NCBI GenBank assembly: GCA_013396755.1
Contig: VWZF01002437.1
Location: 2,450,095 to 2,514,094, forward strand
DNA from: Sclerurus mexicanus
Lineage: Eukaryota; Chordata; Aves; Passeriformes; Furnariidae
Direction of reading: 5' to 3'
DNA length: 64,000 nt
Below are positions 24,711 through 38,200 of the stretch, piece after piece; the first letter of the stretch is position 1, and every line of letters starts with the position of its first letter. A program made the position numbers and the translations under genes. The notes below the pieces were generated by a model. The model searched no databases. It saw only the letters and a program-made list of their open reading frames with translations, and had not been told where the DNA came from.

Positions 24711-27700
24711 AGCAGTTTTTCATCTAACTGTTGAAAATCTGTAATGATCATGTTTCATTTTAAATACAAACTCCCACTGAAAAAAGATCTGGTAGGTAAT
24801 TTTCTTTCACATCTGTGACAGGAGATGCATTACCCATTTGAAGTTTGAGCCAGCATATTCTCTTGCTTTTTTTTTTTTTGCTTGGAAGAGCCAGCAAGAA
24901 GGAATGGTTCATTTCACTTCTCTGCAGTTTTAAAGTATGAAATGGGTTGAAGCATCATGAAAAGCTGAATAATTTGATCTGTCTGTGCTTTGGCTAGGTT
25001 TTTAGCATGAGGAATTCATATCTCCCCATAAACAGCACTCTAATGATAGGACACCACAGCATAACCCCAGTGGCAGGGGAGCTCTACTTTAGCCCTTACT
25101 TACTCTGACATGTTTACACCAAGTTATAGTTCTTTCAGGAATAAGATCAGAACTGCACAAATCTGCATGTCTGCCCCATTGCACCAGCTTTATTCTGATT
25201 AACTGTGTTAGACTTATATATGTTTCATCACACTACAAGGGTGGGGGTGGTCACGATCAACACTTTTTTTGGGTGCCTGATTTTATGTTATGTTTGTTTA
25301 ACTTGCAAGTCTAGGCTACATCCAAAGGAACAGTTCACAATATCCATAAAATTTTAGTTTTCTTAATAAAATATTTTAATTTGCAATGAATACAATAAAT
25401 AATGTCATCTGTATAGTCAAACAGTGAAGGAAAAACTCTGTGAAGAAGTACGATGCAATAGCTTTGGACACTTGAGCCAGAAGGAATTTTCTTTCCTGTC
25501 TTCTAGGCCTTCCACAGCCTTCATTAAAGCATTTGGGCTCCATCCTCCACTCACAGACTTTGGTACAACCTCTTGAATATCAGTGGAAGTCAGGCCAACT
25601 TAAACTAGCCCAGAATCTGGAAATAAGAAATGGCTTCTTCTTATACCATGAACAATAGTTGAGGCACAAAAACGATAGATAAGCATTTACATAAAATGCA
25701 AGAGTAAAAAAAAGTCCCCTTAAATTAAATACTCGTGTGTTGCTTACGTTATATTACTTATTATGTTGCCAGATGATGTTCAACTAAAACACCTCCAAAT
25801 ATAGGTGTTTTATAAATATTTTCTATCCTGCTTCTAGGATACCTTATTCTCAAACTGTTAATGTGCTTGTTTTAATCAAGGTAGGTAGCGTGGTAAAGCT
25901 GACACAAAAGAATGTTACAGCACATGGCAAAGGAATTCTGCTGCTCTTCAACGATGTTTCTAAGTGATCGGTAGCTTTGTCTTTAGACTGTCCAAGGAAA
26001 ATGCCAACAGTGATAAAGAATTACATTTACATGTATTTAGGCTTATATTCCTATCCACAAACAATGGGGATTTGGTGTCTTCAAACAGGAACACACTTTA
26101 TAATGTGAGCCAAATACTTTATCTTGAGTTTCTACATAAAAATATTATAGATCATCCAACAATATGAGAAAATGTCACTGTATTCATTTAAAATAGCTGT
26201 CTGTGAAATGTGTGTTACCATATTTTGCTTGGGGCAATATATTTCCATGTTTTATGAAATTATTAATTCTCATTAAATTCTAATGATCCCGTCTGAAAAG
26301 AGCAGAACTAATTAACTGCTCCATTAAAATTATTACTTACTCCTGATGAGGCCTGTAAATGTTTCTACCTTGTTAGGCCAGTGAAAGTTTTCTGAACCAC
26401 AACTAGCCTTATGAGAAAAATTCCCCATTCAGCAGCTTATTCCATAACAGTAAAATTACCCTGTCCTAACGACACCTATGTAGCATCTGAGATTGAAGTC
26501 TTACACCTTGAAACAAATATTTTCCTCCTTTTACAAATACAAGAAAATAAAGCTCAGCCTGCTGGGAAGGATTTGCAGAAACTGCATCAGTCAGGTGATG
26601 TTTACTTGGGGCCAGCACCTCTACAGAAACTAGTTATTTTAATCTCTTTGAGGATTTGGACTGCAGTGACTCTGCACCTCTGCTATCACTTGTAGAACCG
26701 AAATAACTTTGCTGCCTCACCAGAAGGCTGTAAGAATTGTGACACCTGTGAGGTACTCGCATGCTGTGTCTATTGGGGTTTCATCCCTGCCCCGCAGGAC
26801 AGGGGCAGAGCTGGGAGCAGCAGCAGTGCCTGCAGAGCAGCACTGTCCCCGCAGTGTCTGCACACTGAGCCGAAGTGTTCAGTATAAAGTGGGAATTTTA
26901 AGAGAATACACGGTCATCTCCATAATCAAGAATGAGATCTGCTTGCAGATCATCAGGCCTGTAAGAGGTGAGGTCCTGACATGCGCTAACAACAGGTAAA
27001 ACACATCTGGCAGCTCTCAGCACCGTCGGGGCCAAGATCACAGAGACCCAATGAGATGTCAACCTATACCAGTGGAAACAAAGGAGAAAAAGCACTAATC
27101 AGAGCTGACAAGAACAGCTTGCTGACTGAAACAGCAAACAAACTGTGACAGTTGCATTCATAACCACGCAGTGCACAAACATTCATATGCGAGAAAGATT
27201 CTAAGTATACGCAGGTAAAAGTCTCCCATGATAGGGGTGTATGCTCATCTGACCACAGAACTGGAGCAGAGCTTGTTATTGCTACCACAACCCTGACCAA
27301 GACCTACTCCAGACAAGTATCAAATGTTTTAATCCATCAGGTAATAATTAAAACATAGAGATATTAGTTGATGAAATTGAAAAATTCATTACTTTTGTGA
27401 GTTGAGTTATTACATTATTTACATAAAATGAATAAATTATTTTTTAAATTATTTGCTCAGCTTCATTATTAAAACATTTTTCAAAGCTTGAATTTGAATT
27501 TTGGGGGAGTTTTTTGTTGGGTTTCTTTTCAGGATTTGCTGTCTTCTAGATAAGGGCTGGATTTTTTAGAGAAATTAAATAGTTCTTAACAATGTTCCTC
27601 AGATATTAACCACAATTTTTTTAAGATTCAACTCTTGTAACTCCCCCATAAACACCTCAGTTTGCAAAGGCTTCTGCCACAAACCCAGTTTTAATAATGG

Positions 27701-30496
27701 TCATTGTTATGTTGGAAGGGATCAAAAGTTAGATTTGCAATCTAAATTGGCAAATATACACTGTATTTTGACTCATTCCATGCCAATCTCTGCTATTTAA
27801 GCACTGAGGTTTGGCTGAGAGTTTTGGATGCTTCTCTGTAATAAACAAATACAATCTGAAATACTCACTGCTCTGGAAATACCAACACCTTTTCCTTTGC
27901 TATGTCATTCCTTTCAGTCACAATAATAACAAGAACAATTCTTAAAATTAGCCCTTTGTTCCAACCCCTTGGAAAAGGTTTTGCCAAACATCTGCAGTTG
28001 CAACATTTGACAGCACGAGCTTTCCTCAACCACCTCAACCTTCCCTGCTTTCTCATGGTCTCTATACGCACTGGGTACCCCGAGGAAAGCAGTTGATTCA
28101 CCATTTGGGACAATCTCACTATGTTAGTTGTCAACAGTACTTTGCTCAGTGAGGGTCCACAGTGAGGTCAGTAATGCTTTTTGGGCCCCAGGGCAACTGT
28201 GCAAGGGGATTGTCTCTAACCAAGGAAATTCCAAATTATTTGAATTTTCTCAGCAGCAGAAGCAGCAATAGGACCTAAACCATTCTCCCGTCCATCAAGC
28301 TGGACTCCTCTGTGCAAGCAAGCACTGCGCACAGCCCCAGGCTCAGCTGCCTCCTGGGAGAGGCATCATCATTCCTTGGGGGGACCTGGCTCCATCACCC
28401 ACACCAGCACAGTGTTTCCACCACCCACATACTCCCTGGAGAGCTGTGCCACTTGCCAAGAGCTTCCAAAATAGCAACTTCCCAGCCCATAAGTTAGAAG
28501 CTTTTGAAAACATTTGCAACCAATTTTACAGTTAATTAAACCCAGATCTGCTCTATTCAGTCATTTGTTCTATAACTTTTAAATCTTTTTTGGTTTAAAG
28601 TTTAGGGTTTTTTCAAAGTCATGTGCAAGCTTTAGCTGTAAATAGGTTAATTGCAGCTCTGATCTTCCTCCAGCATCTGACAGTAAAGGCAAACAGTTTT
28701 CAAACACCAGGGCCTAACATGGGTCACAACATTTCAAGGTGGGACCAGTCTCATGGTGCTGCCAGCAGAGAATCCCATGCCAAATCATACAGCTAGTAAA
28801 TAGTATGGCATCAATTCCTCAAAAATTTCCATAGCAAGAGTTTTAGGAAAAGATCCAAATACTCCATCAGTAAATCTCACAAAGTAGGTGAAACCTTTAC
28901 AGTTGCCACGTATTACAAGTGGCCTTTCTCTCACATATGGTTGCAGTCTACAAATCCAAAGCTTACACAAACTAGATATGCCACAAAGTTTGAAGCTCTC
29001 CTCTCTCCTCTGCTCAAAACAAATGTAGGAAAATTGGATGACACAATATTGCTTATTTTATTCTCAACAAGACGAGAAATCCTTATTCGTGCTTTTCTTT
29101 TAAAATCAATAATTCTACCAAGAGAGATAAATAACTTGTAAGAAAAACTGCCTGACTTGAGTTTCAAGGCAGGTTTCTCCTACTTGGAGAACAGTCTTTC
29201 CAGCAATATCCATTTCTCTGGCCCCAAAGCAGCATCTCTTACAACTCTCTCCCTGGGCATGCAAATAAGGAAATCTCAGTTAAAATGAAGTTCATGCTCA
29301 CCAGAGAACAGTTATTGATTTTCTTCCTTTCTTTACTCAGTGAATAGAAGACGGAATTTTAAAAAACATTTGGAAAAAAAATATACCTATTCAAATCCAA
29401 CTACAATGAATTGTAAACATCAACCCCAAAAAGACAGCCATGTCTTGCTTCCATTTCTGGTGAGTGCTATAATTTTGTTGAGAATGGAGGAACCCGCGAT
29501 CACTGGATAAGGTCACAGAAACACCACTGTGCCTTGACAAGCAGCTGGGATCACAGACATCTTCAGCAGCTGGGGGCACCCATACTTAGCCCTAACCCTG
29601 GACAAAGGAATTCATCCTGCAAAACCTGAGGTAACCAAGTGCACAACATGCTGGCATGTCCCAGAGACAGGCAACAAGTGCTACAGGAGCTGTAGGCTGT
29701 CCTTTGCAGAAAATAATTCCTGATTCACCTAAAATGAAAGTTTAAATCCCTGCTATATCAACCTGGGAGGTGTAAACTGATGTCCAGTGAAACAAAAACC
29801 CATCATATGAACCCAGGTTAATTATCTGCCTGGTCTTGAAAGCAAACAGTGATTTGTTTGTTACTACAACAGATACTAGCAAAGCCCATTTATGCATTAG
29901 AATTATCTCAGTGCCTTAAACAAACTTTCAGAAAAGCTTTCCTAGGTAACACCCAGCAAAGTGAACTGTTGGAAATTTCATTTCTGACATAAAAAAACCC
30001 CTTCTAATCTGTAGTACCTTCAAAGTGTTATTAGATATTATTACACTTCTTTAAAAAGCCCATTCTGTAATTCCTTGAAACAGTGATCTGAGTATCATTT
30101 GCCATCATCTGCTGCTGCTGGTAGGAGTCCCAGGTAGGAGCACAGATGCCGATGAGTGTCTGGCTCAAAGACCAAAGCACCATCCGGACGATCCTGCCTG
30201 TAACGACCACAAGGATGAGATTTCCCAGACCACATCCAAGCACTCAGGATCAGAGATCACTTGTCAGTCATTACACACATTGGACAAAATGCCTACTCAG
30301 AGAGCACTGCTGCGTTCTAGCAGTTTTCTTTCTTCACAGCACACCCGAACAGCCGCTTGCCTTTCCAATAGTTGTCTGCATTCTGCAAAACACACCCTGT
30401 CTCTTTCGGGCAAACCTGTACCACACACTAATAGACCAGAAGTTTGAGTCAGATACAATCCCATCTATCTGGGTAAGTATGAGCCACTCACTTAAT
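24711..30496. other. Intergenic or intronic; candidate conserved patch
   Basis: About 5.8 kb of AT-rich DNA without recognised genes. The stretch 26,180-26,420 carries several TAATTA- and ATTAAT-type homeodomain core motifs in a non-repetitive context, like many vertebrate enhancers, but conservation cannot be judged from one genome. Short G/C-richer patches occur at 26,760-26,860 and 28,310-28,450. Confidence 0.45.
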
Positions 30497-30545
30497 AGCT
30501 GGACTCAATGATCCTTGTGAGTCCCTTCCAATTCAGAATATTCTG
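30497..30545 (+). mobile_element. CR1 LINE, very short 3' end
   Basis: On the plus strand the string CTGGACTCAATGATCC, then GTCCCTTCCAATTC and AATATTCTGTG, matches the last ~50 bases of CR1 elements. It ends where the CR1 3' tail octamers would begin. Only the extreme 3' end is recognisable; the upstream part is either lost through 5' truncation or too decayed to see. Confidence 0.75.
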
Positions 30546-30631
30546 TGTGTGTGTGTGTCTGTGTGTTTGTGTGTCTGTGTATGTGTGTGTTTGTGTGCGT
30601 GTATGTATGTGTGTGTGTGTTTATGTGTGTG
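30544..30631 (+). repeat. TG microsatellite grown from the CR1 tail
   Basis: An interrupted (TG)n repeat of about 88 bases, with TCTG, TTTG and TATG variants, starts directly at the CR1 3' end (ATTCTGTG). The open frames across it on both strands are low-complexity artefacts. The position suggests that the short tail repeats of the CR1 insertion seeded the microsatellite. Confidence 0.9.
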
Positions 30632-33600
30632 AAGTCTGACCACATATACAGCAGCAAATGTAAAGTGTACAAAATCCACATAATTCAAAAATATCACCGC
30701 AATCTTAGCATAAATCAAGATCCACAACTCTGTGGATCCAAGACTCCAGTTTAAATAAATTTGAGTCCTATACAAGGATTAGACTCACAAATTCTTCTCC
30801 TTCCTCTCATCTGAGGAAGTGTGCAGTGCTAGAGGTGAGTCATATAGAGACGTTTAACCTACAAAAAAAAAAAAAAGAAAAAAATAAGGAAATCTGCAGA
30901 TCCTGTATCCAGAATAAATATTACACCACCCTCATAAACATTCACTTTTTGAACCTGTTCCAAAATTCATCAGAACTCATACTAGTTTTTTCTTGAGTTG
31001 GTTTCTGCATCAGTGAGACTCCTGACCTCACACACAGCCACTTTCCTCTTTGACATTTTGACATCATCATTTAAAGGCTGTTGTTATCATGGCAGGTTCT
31101 TTACAGCTGGAACAAAGAAACAGTGTGGTTTTACTTCCGAGGAAGAACATTTACTGAATATCCTGCAACCAGTCAACTCCTAATCTGTGAAAATCAATGT
31201 CTTATGTTCTGGAGGAGTCACAGGATTTGTGGCTAGTTACTGTACAAATCAAGAAGGAAAAAGCATATAGAGCTTGCTGTTGACGCTGACAGTGATTGCA
31301 ATTAAAGGTGAATGAAAGCAGTGACACAAATCAAGAATCACCAAAGAATGGAGTACCAGGCAAAAAAAATAGGCAAAATGTGCCTTTTTTAAAAGAGAAC
31401 AGTATTCATATTGCCTTCAAGCTGCTGACCAATACACCCCTGTACAACAGATTATATATTACTGAAACCTGTTTTAATTCCTATTTAATGAATAAGAATT
31501 CTACCATTCTTCAAGCACAGCTTTAGTGTGTCTATCTCAAATATTATTTTGGATTGTTTTTAATCAATGAAAAAACAGAACTAACCGTTTTAATGGAGCA
31601 TGCAGCATGAAGTACTGTTTCCTGTTAATTCAGACTGGGGGATTTTCAGTTCCCTTGCTTTCAAAATGTTAACAATTTCTATCAATCAGAGACATGCAGA
31701 ATTCAACGTTGCTGAACTAATTTTAAGTACTTTATTTTAAATCAAGTAAATTTACATTTTTATAAACCTGATTTTCCAGGAAAACATGATAAAAGGAGAT
31801 TTTCTGCAAAGTATCTCCAGAAATAATTCTGGCTCTTTCAGGTCCATTTTTCTTGTTAGTAAGTTTAAGGTATTATGGCCTAATTTAAATTTAACCAAAC
31901 TAAAATTAATATCTAATTAACATTGCTGAAATTAACATCGAGTTCTGATTAAAACTACAAAATTAATTTTTTTTAAAGCATTGTAGTTTTAAATTTCTAA
32001 GTTACATTTAAAAGCACAAGAAATTCAAACTGTAGACAAATGCAAAATAATATTCATTCATGAATATATTATTTCCAACACAGACAGGTAATGTAATTCT
32101 ATAATCGTATTTTGAGGTTATCTTTTAGCAGCATTCCTGCTCTTAAGACTGAAATTGTGTCTGGAAAAAATGTATCAGTAATTTATGTTGACATTAGTAA
32201 TTAAAACATTTCATGAAAGTGTTGATTTTTGAATTTTGCCATACTGTTTTCAGATGCTCTGATACCCAAAAGAAAAAAACCTAGAGAAAAGGACTGCTTA
32301 GTCTCTTGCTCTTCAGTATGTTTAACAACCGCATTTCTGAGCGCTGTCATATAGCCAGACATACAGGAGCTATGAAATGCACTTACAATTTATTGCCTAT
32401 AATTAATTACACTCACAATCCTTTACAAGGAAAAAATTGTACCAATAAAATGGAGACCTTATAAAAAGAACTGCGTATTACTTTGAAATGACAGGCTTCT
32501 CTAGCAGTTCCACCACTGTGTTTTGGCTAAAACGGTTCTTGTTCAAATAGAGAATTCTCCGCCTGGGCCCGTCCCAGCTCTCTCCGGAGCCCTGGCTCCA
32601 GGCTGGCAGCAGAGTCTGCTGCATTCTTCAGCAGCAGTGTTAGCAACCCCCAGGATTCTTCTGCCAGTCTTGGTATAGCTGTGGTCTTGGGTTTTTGGTT
32701 TTGGGATTTTTTTTTTCTTAAACTTCAGAGCTTGGAATGGACAGACTACATGAAAAATGTAACTTCCCTTTAACCAAAATAATTTTCAAACTCGCTGGTG
32801 AAAAAGCTGAAAAATATTTTCATAAAATCTTGGAGATGAAAAAGGCAGATAAAGCCAAGAGATTTTCTCGGCTGGCATGTTGGGTTTATGTTCTATTTCA
32901 TATTTTTAATGCTCAAAATTGATAATATTAGTAGTGGGGGTTTATGTCAAATGTTAAACACTGCAGAAGAACAGCCACCCATCAGAGCCAGAAGGACCTT
33001 TGCAGGTTAGTAGAGCTGAGTTCCTCGTGCATCCCTATTAATAACCGGCTACAAAATCCATTGCTTATATAAATCGCTGTGAAACGACGAGGGGATTAAG
33101 CATAGTGAGGGCTTTGTTTGGGTAGACTTGTTCAGTGGAAAGCAAACGTGCTTAGTATCAACCCACTTACTTGAGAAAGTGAACTGGGACAACCGAAATC
33201 CCCCAAAGCAGGAAATGTGTTTCCCAAATTATTTTTGCCTTGGTTTTTTTTTTTTCCAATTTAATTATAATTTATTTTAAATTGTGATTCCTAACTTCCC
33301 TACTGCAAATCCTATGCAATCTCAAGCCCTTCATTGTTGTCCTCTTGAGTCTGTAAACAGGCAGAATTAAACAACAGCATCGCTAAGTGCAAACTTTCTC
33401 CATTCATCTTAATGGACTGTTAATTATGACCACTTAAATGCCCACAGTGTTAACCCTTTCACTGCTGTCTGCATTTCACCCACAGAGGCAGTTTATAGAT
33501 GTTGATTTATCCACAGGCATATAGATGTAAAAGTCACCATCGATGCACTGTAAAATGAACTAAACGATTAAAAAAGTTGTGGATATGTATTATGCAGCCA

Positions 33601-34675
33601 GTTGAAAAATCTAGTAGTCATCTTCAGAAGTTTACTCCTTTCAAGAATTGGAACAAGGTGATGCTTTCAGTGTGAACACTGTTATGTAATTGTCTGAGGG
33701 TTGTAGAGATTCAAATGGGATGGTGTTGGGTTTCTAGTGTGTTTTCATGTAGCAGAAAGGTGTAGTTAACTGATTGACATTGCACATCCTAAGTGATGCA
33801 GCAGTATGCAATGTCAGGGTATAACAGAGCTAGTTGACTTTTTTTAATTCAGAAATTTTTCTAGAGCTATATAAGAAATAAAACCATTTATTTTAAAAAG
33901 CTACGGAAATCTTAAAAAAATATTCTCGTAGATTTTATATATTGCTGTCTATAAGCTGATGTGATTAATGGAATTAACAGGTATGACAAATTGAATCAAT
34001 TTTTTTGACATAAATACATACACATTTGGAGGGAAACACAAAAATCACAGTAGTTTTGAAGAATTTAACAGAATGGTATTTGGAGGACAGCCATGGCAGG
34101 AATTGTATTTTTAATATTGCCTGTACTGCACAATAATTACCACAGCCTTAGGTTTCATTGTGTTGCTGGTTCTCTGAATTTCCACTGGCATCCCTGGCTA
34201 TTAGAGGAAAAGCTCAGTGCCAAAATCTGTTTCTTCTCTCACACCAGAAGTTTTTCAGTCATTCCTTCCCTCAGATCCTATGGTTGCTCCATGCTTGCAC
34301 AAATCCCAGGAACTGAGGGTATGCAGAAAGCTGGCTAGCCCTGGGCAAAGCAATAGCTCATAATATTCATAACATGCAAACCCATCGTATTTATTTTCTC
34401 AGTCTGTGCTGGTGATTACAACACCACCGCTGCAGCGCCACTGGCCAACCATGCAATGCAGACACTCATTTTTGCAGCGTAACTGCAGTTTCCAGAGTCC
34501 ATGAAACAGCCAACATGCCACTCCACAACAATTAGAAAACAATGATTAGAAAACAACACATCTGCCAAGTAAAGCAACTCTGAACACATAAACCCATAAA
34601 CCCTAAGAACCCCGCAACTATTTGTGCTCAAGCATGGTCTCTGTTTTTTTCCCATTTAAGGACTTTAGGGTATCT
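30632..34675. other. AT-rich non-coding DNA, candidate regulatory patches
   Basis: About 4 kb without recognised genes. It holds an A-rich run at 30862-30888 and several unusually 'clean' non-repetitive stretches (32,010-32,430 and 33,040-33,560) with TAATTA, TTAATTA and TGATTTAT-type motifs. These have the look of vertebrate conserved non-coding elements, but that is an impression from composition and not evidence of conservation. Confidence 0.4.
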
Positions 34676-34706
34676 ATTTTTTTAATTTTTTTAATTTTTT
34701 TTTTTA
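34676..34706. repeat. T-rich low-complexity tract
   Basis: Runs of T separated by AA form a 30-base T-rich tract. No mobile element body is recognisable next to it. Confidence 0.8.
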
Positions 34707-34917
34707 AGTAAGAAGTAGTTGTAAATGAGCAGTCAGGCCCATGTGGTCAGCATGTAACGCTGGCAAGACCAGTACGTGGGCTGATGCATTGGGTCTACCA
34801 CCACTCTCGAGACCCCCCTGATAGTTACCATAGAGATAGTAGGAGCCACAAAGAGCTTCGATCACATTACTGGCTGGGAGGGGGTCAATTTGTATGCGCG
34901 AGCCCTGCTGGGATTGA

Positions 34918-35115
34918 AAGAATGCAGAGGAGGACAGGAAAGATAATAGAGAGAAAAATGAAGGGAGAATACAAGAAATGAGAAAAAATGAAGGAAATAA
35001 GGAAACGGGGGCAGGGGGAGATGGGAGAGTAACCGAAGGGAGTGAGGGTCCTCAGAAGAAAAAAATTCAGCAGAGAGACCAAGGGAAAATGAAGAGAGAA
35101 GGAGAGAAAACACGA
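34918..35115 (+). repeat. Purine-rich tract
   Basis: About 200 bases made almost entirely of A and G (GAGAGA, GGAAA and AGAAGAA units) on the plus strand. Long purine:pyrimidine tracts can form triplex (H-DNA) structures. The open frames across it (for example 34978-35520, with lysine/glutamate-rich translation) follow from this composition and are not evidence of a gene. Confidence 0.75.
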
Positions 35116-35220
35116 GTGAGAAAATTCATCTTGCACAGACAGCACTCGTGTTGCTGCCTGACAGGAACTGCTGCTCCAGAGGAGCTAAGCCAGTGGTGCA
35201 GCCAGCTGCAGGAGCAGCAG

Positions 35221-35289
35221 GGATGGATGGATGGATGGATGGATGGATGGATGGATGGATGGATGGATGGATGGATGGATGGATGGATG
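35221..35289 (+). repeat. (GGAT)17 microsatellite
   Basis: Sixty-nine bases of perfect, uninterrupted GGAT tetranucleotide repeat, about 17 units. Perfect repeats of this length are usually young and highly variable. The repeated Met-Asp-Gly-Trp or Ile-His-Pro-Ser translations in the overlapping frames are artefacts. Confidence 0.97.
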
Positions 35290-38200
35290 CTTGCAGTACA
35301 TGACCCATATCAGAAGAACAGCTCCAAACACACAGTGGAGGAAGAAGAAATCACAAAGAGGAAAGGGGGGGTTGCTTTCATATGCCCACATAAGAATATC
35401 ATGAATCTGCCACTGACTGCACCAGGACCAAAAAAGCAAACAAGTTTCTTTCTTCTTTGTACTCCTCAGCCAAGGGCACTGAGGGCTCAAGGCAGGACAG
35501 CTTTTGCCTCTGAAAGCTGAGACTACCTGGGCTGGTGGGGCTGGATCTTCAGCAAATTCTCTGGGGCTCTGTGAGAGCAATGGCAGACTCCACAGCCCCA
35601 GCTGCCACCTGCAGATAGTGCCTCAGTCCATAGTCCAGAAAGTTTGAGAACACTTTGAATCACTAACTAAATCAACAGTGTCCCAAATACCAAACCCTTA
35701 AATAACTTCTTAGGGATGGCTGTGACCACTGTAATAAGTAGACTGTGTTGTTGCAAAAATCTATTGTTTCTCTGCAGGTCAGTAATGTCACAGCCAAAAT
35801 CTGTAAGAGGAATTGTAGCAAAGTCAGGGAGAGAGAGGTTCAATACATAACTAATAGTTACAGAAAAAAGTCTTATTTGATGGCATGTTCATCAGCCCTG
35901 TACCTCCCACCAGGTAGGGGAACACAGAATTTCCTGCTTTGGTGGTCTCATCCATGCCAGAGCATCGCTTCATGCCGCAGCAGCTTACCTTGCAGTTCTT
36001 CTCAGAGCACACACACTTCACAGTCTCATGCTGGTACTCAGCGTCAGGGCTGGGATTTCAGCTTGTGGGCAGAGGAATGCCCCAGAGGCTGGCAGAGCAG
36101 CAGACTGCTGCACCGTACTGAGCCTCATGGCTGAGAGACAGGAGAATTTTTCCTCAAGAGAATGACGATCTGCTCAGTTTTTCTAAAATACACCTTTTTG
36201 TCTTAGAGGCAGCATCACAGTACTCCTCACCTTCAGGGCCATCCCATTCAGCCCTCTGAGACCAGGACAACATCCCCTACATTTTCTTACAGAGAAGCAG
36301 ATTTAAATATGTTCAGTGCAAATCAGCATGGATTTCAGAGATAATCCCCAATTGTCAATAGCACCCAGCAGCCCAGCTGTAGTACCATGTGCTCAGTATA
36401 CACAGACTAGCCTAGAACTGAATATGAAGGTGGGTTCTCTTTTAATCATCCAATATTGGGTTTGTATCATTCCACTTTTCAAGCCAACTGCCAAACTGAC
36501 CATAAATTAGATTTCTCCCTTGCATATTACCACCAAAGTCAAGTTACCCCTGAGATCAACAGCATTGCCTTTGAGTTAAAAGCACACAGATGTCTGAGTA
36601 ATAGTAAAATTACTGAAGTATGTAAAAGCCTCTAGAAATGCTGTAAAGCAGCTTTTCCGTATATAACAGGGTCATCATTTTAAGTCAAATACATTGTGAT
36701 TTTAGCTTGAAAAGCTTTCCAAAGCAACACAAACTAAATTGAAAACACTTTCAGTTCAGAGGAATATACTCTTTACATAAAGCTGTAAATTAAAGGAAAT
36801 TACATGTATAAAACTGTGAAGTGCCTTTGTAGGAAAACCCGAAGAATTTTATGCACAAGTTTGCAAACTGTCTTACACATTAGAGCTACTATATTTTTTA
36901 ATGCATTTTATAATAAAGAATTTTTTTTTTAAGAGAGTGTCAGCCCAGCCACAGATACACTCAAAGATTTCAAAGCCTTTTTTCCGGCCCTTCCCTTATC
37001 ACCACTACATGTGTAGGGAGGGAATCCTCCAGTAACCCAGTCCAGTAGTTTCCATCCAAGCCCAGCCCAGCCCAAACAGCCTCAGGCTGCTGAAGTCATT
37101 AAGATTTTTATGGACATCTACTATGGTCCTCATTTCCAAATCCCTTACAATTTTTTCCACTACAAGAATAGTTTCCAAAAGCTAGGTAACAGGCCCCAAA
37201 CAGTTCTTTCAGCACTAATGTGAACTGGAAACTAAAATACCATCCAGCAGGTAATTTGTACAAGTCTCTTAAATCTTGAAAATGCGGCTATTCATTTTCT
37301 AATAATAAATCTTTACTGCACACAATCTTATCTTCCTTCCACAATAAACTCCTAATTATTACCTTTCCAGCCAGCATATCTGTGATTTTAAAAGTGTGTG
37401 ACAGCAGTAAAAGCAAGCCGTGGATCTTAGGACTGAAAAGAAGGGAATAGTTAGGTTAGGCATACAGAAGATCCTTGGTTTTTAAGCTCTGAACAACATG
37501 ATATAACGGAACAAGTTACAGTCTGTGAGCAAACTATTCAATGAGCGAAGTCAAGGACAGCCACGGCCGCCGGCTCTGGGGAAGCTCCACCTTCTGTTTG
37601 ACCAGCCCTGCGCTGCTCAAAGGAAAACGAAAGAGAAGCCTTTTTTTTTTCTTTCCTCATTTTAAGTTAGACCCGGTCAAACCCGGAATCCATTTACTAA
37701 ATACGAAAGGCAAACGAATAAAACATTTTTGCAAATATTTGTCTAAACTCAGAACTTTGCACATCATTAATTACGAGTTTTATCTCTCATTTATACTGGA
37801 AGTACCTCAGGGCTGGCAGCCCTGTGAGGCCCAACAGTACCAAGCGCAGTGTGTGTCATGGCACAGACCTTTCCTGAATCACTTCCACGCTGCTGAGGCT
37901 GAGCAAATTATGGAGAGTTTCAGCAAAGCTAATTTTTGAGTTTCAGAATATTTATGTCACCCAAGGAAAAAAAAAAGGTCAAAGTTTGTCCTCACATAAA
38001 ACTGAAGAACTGAATTTTGAATAGCAGCCCCTTGTCACTGCCTATTTTCAATCGAACCACAGAAGTATATAGAGAAGTCATCTGAAGAACACATCTGTCT
38101 GAGAAAACCAGAAATGATTGCAGAGAACCTGTAAAGTGAAAAGGAGACCAAAAATGGTAACTCTAGTTCTGCCATTTTACTGCACAGCTTTACAATCATT

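Noticed and set aside
30533..30775. His/Thr-rich and Cys/Val-rich frames
   Set aside because: Translations of the TG microsatellite.
34978..35520. 180-codon frame on the plus strand
   Set aside because: It is composed of a purine tract (Lys/Glu/Arg) and the GGAT microsatellite. No real domain is present.
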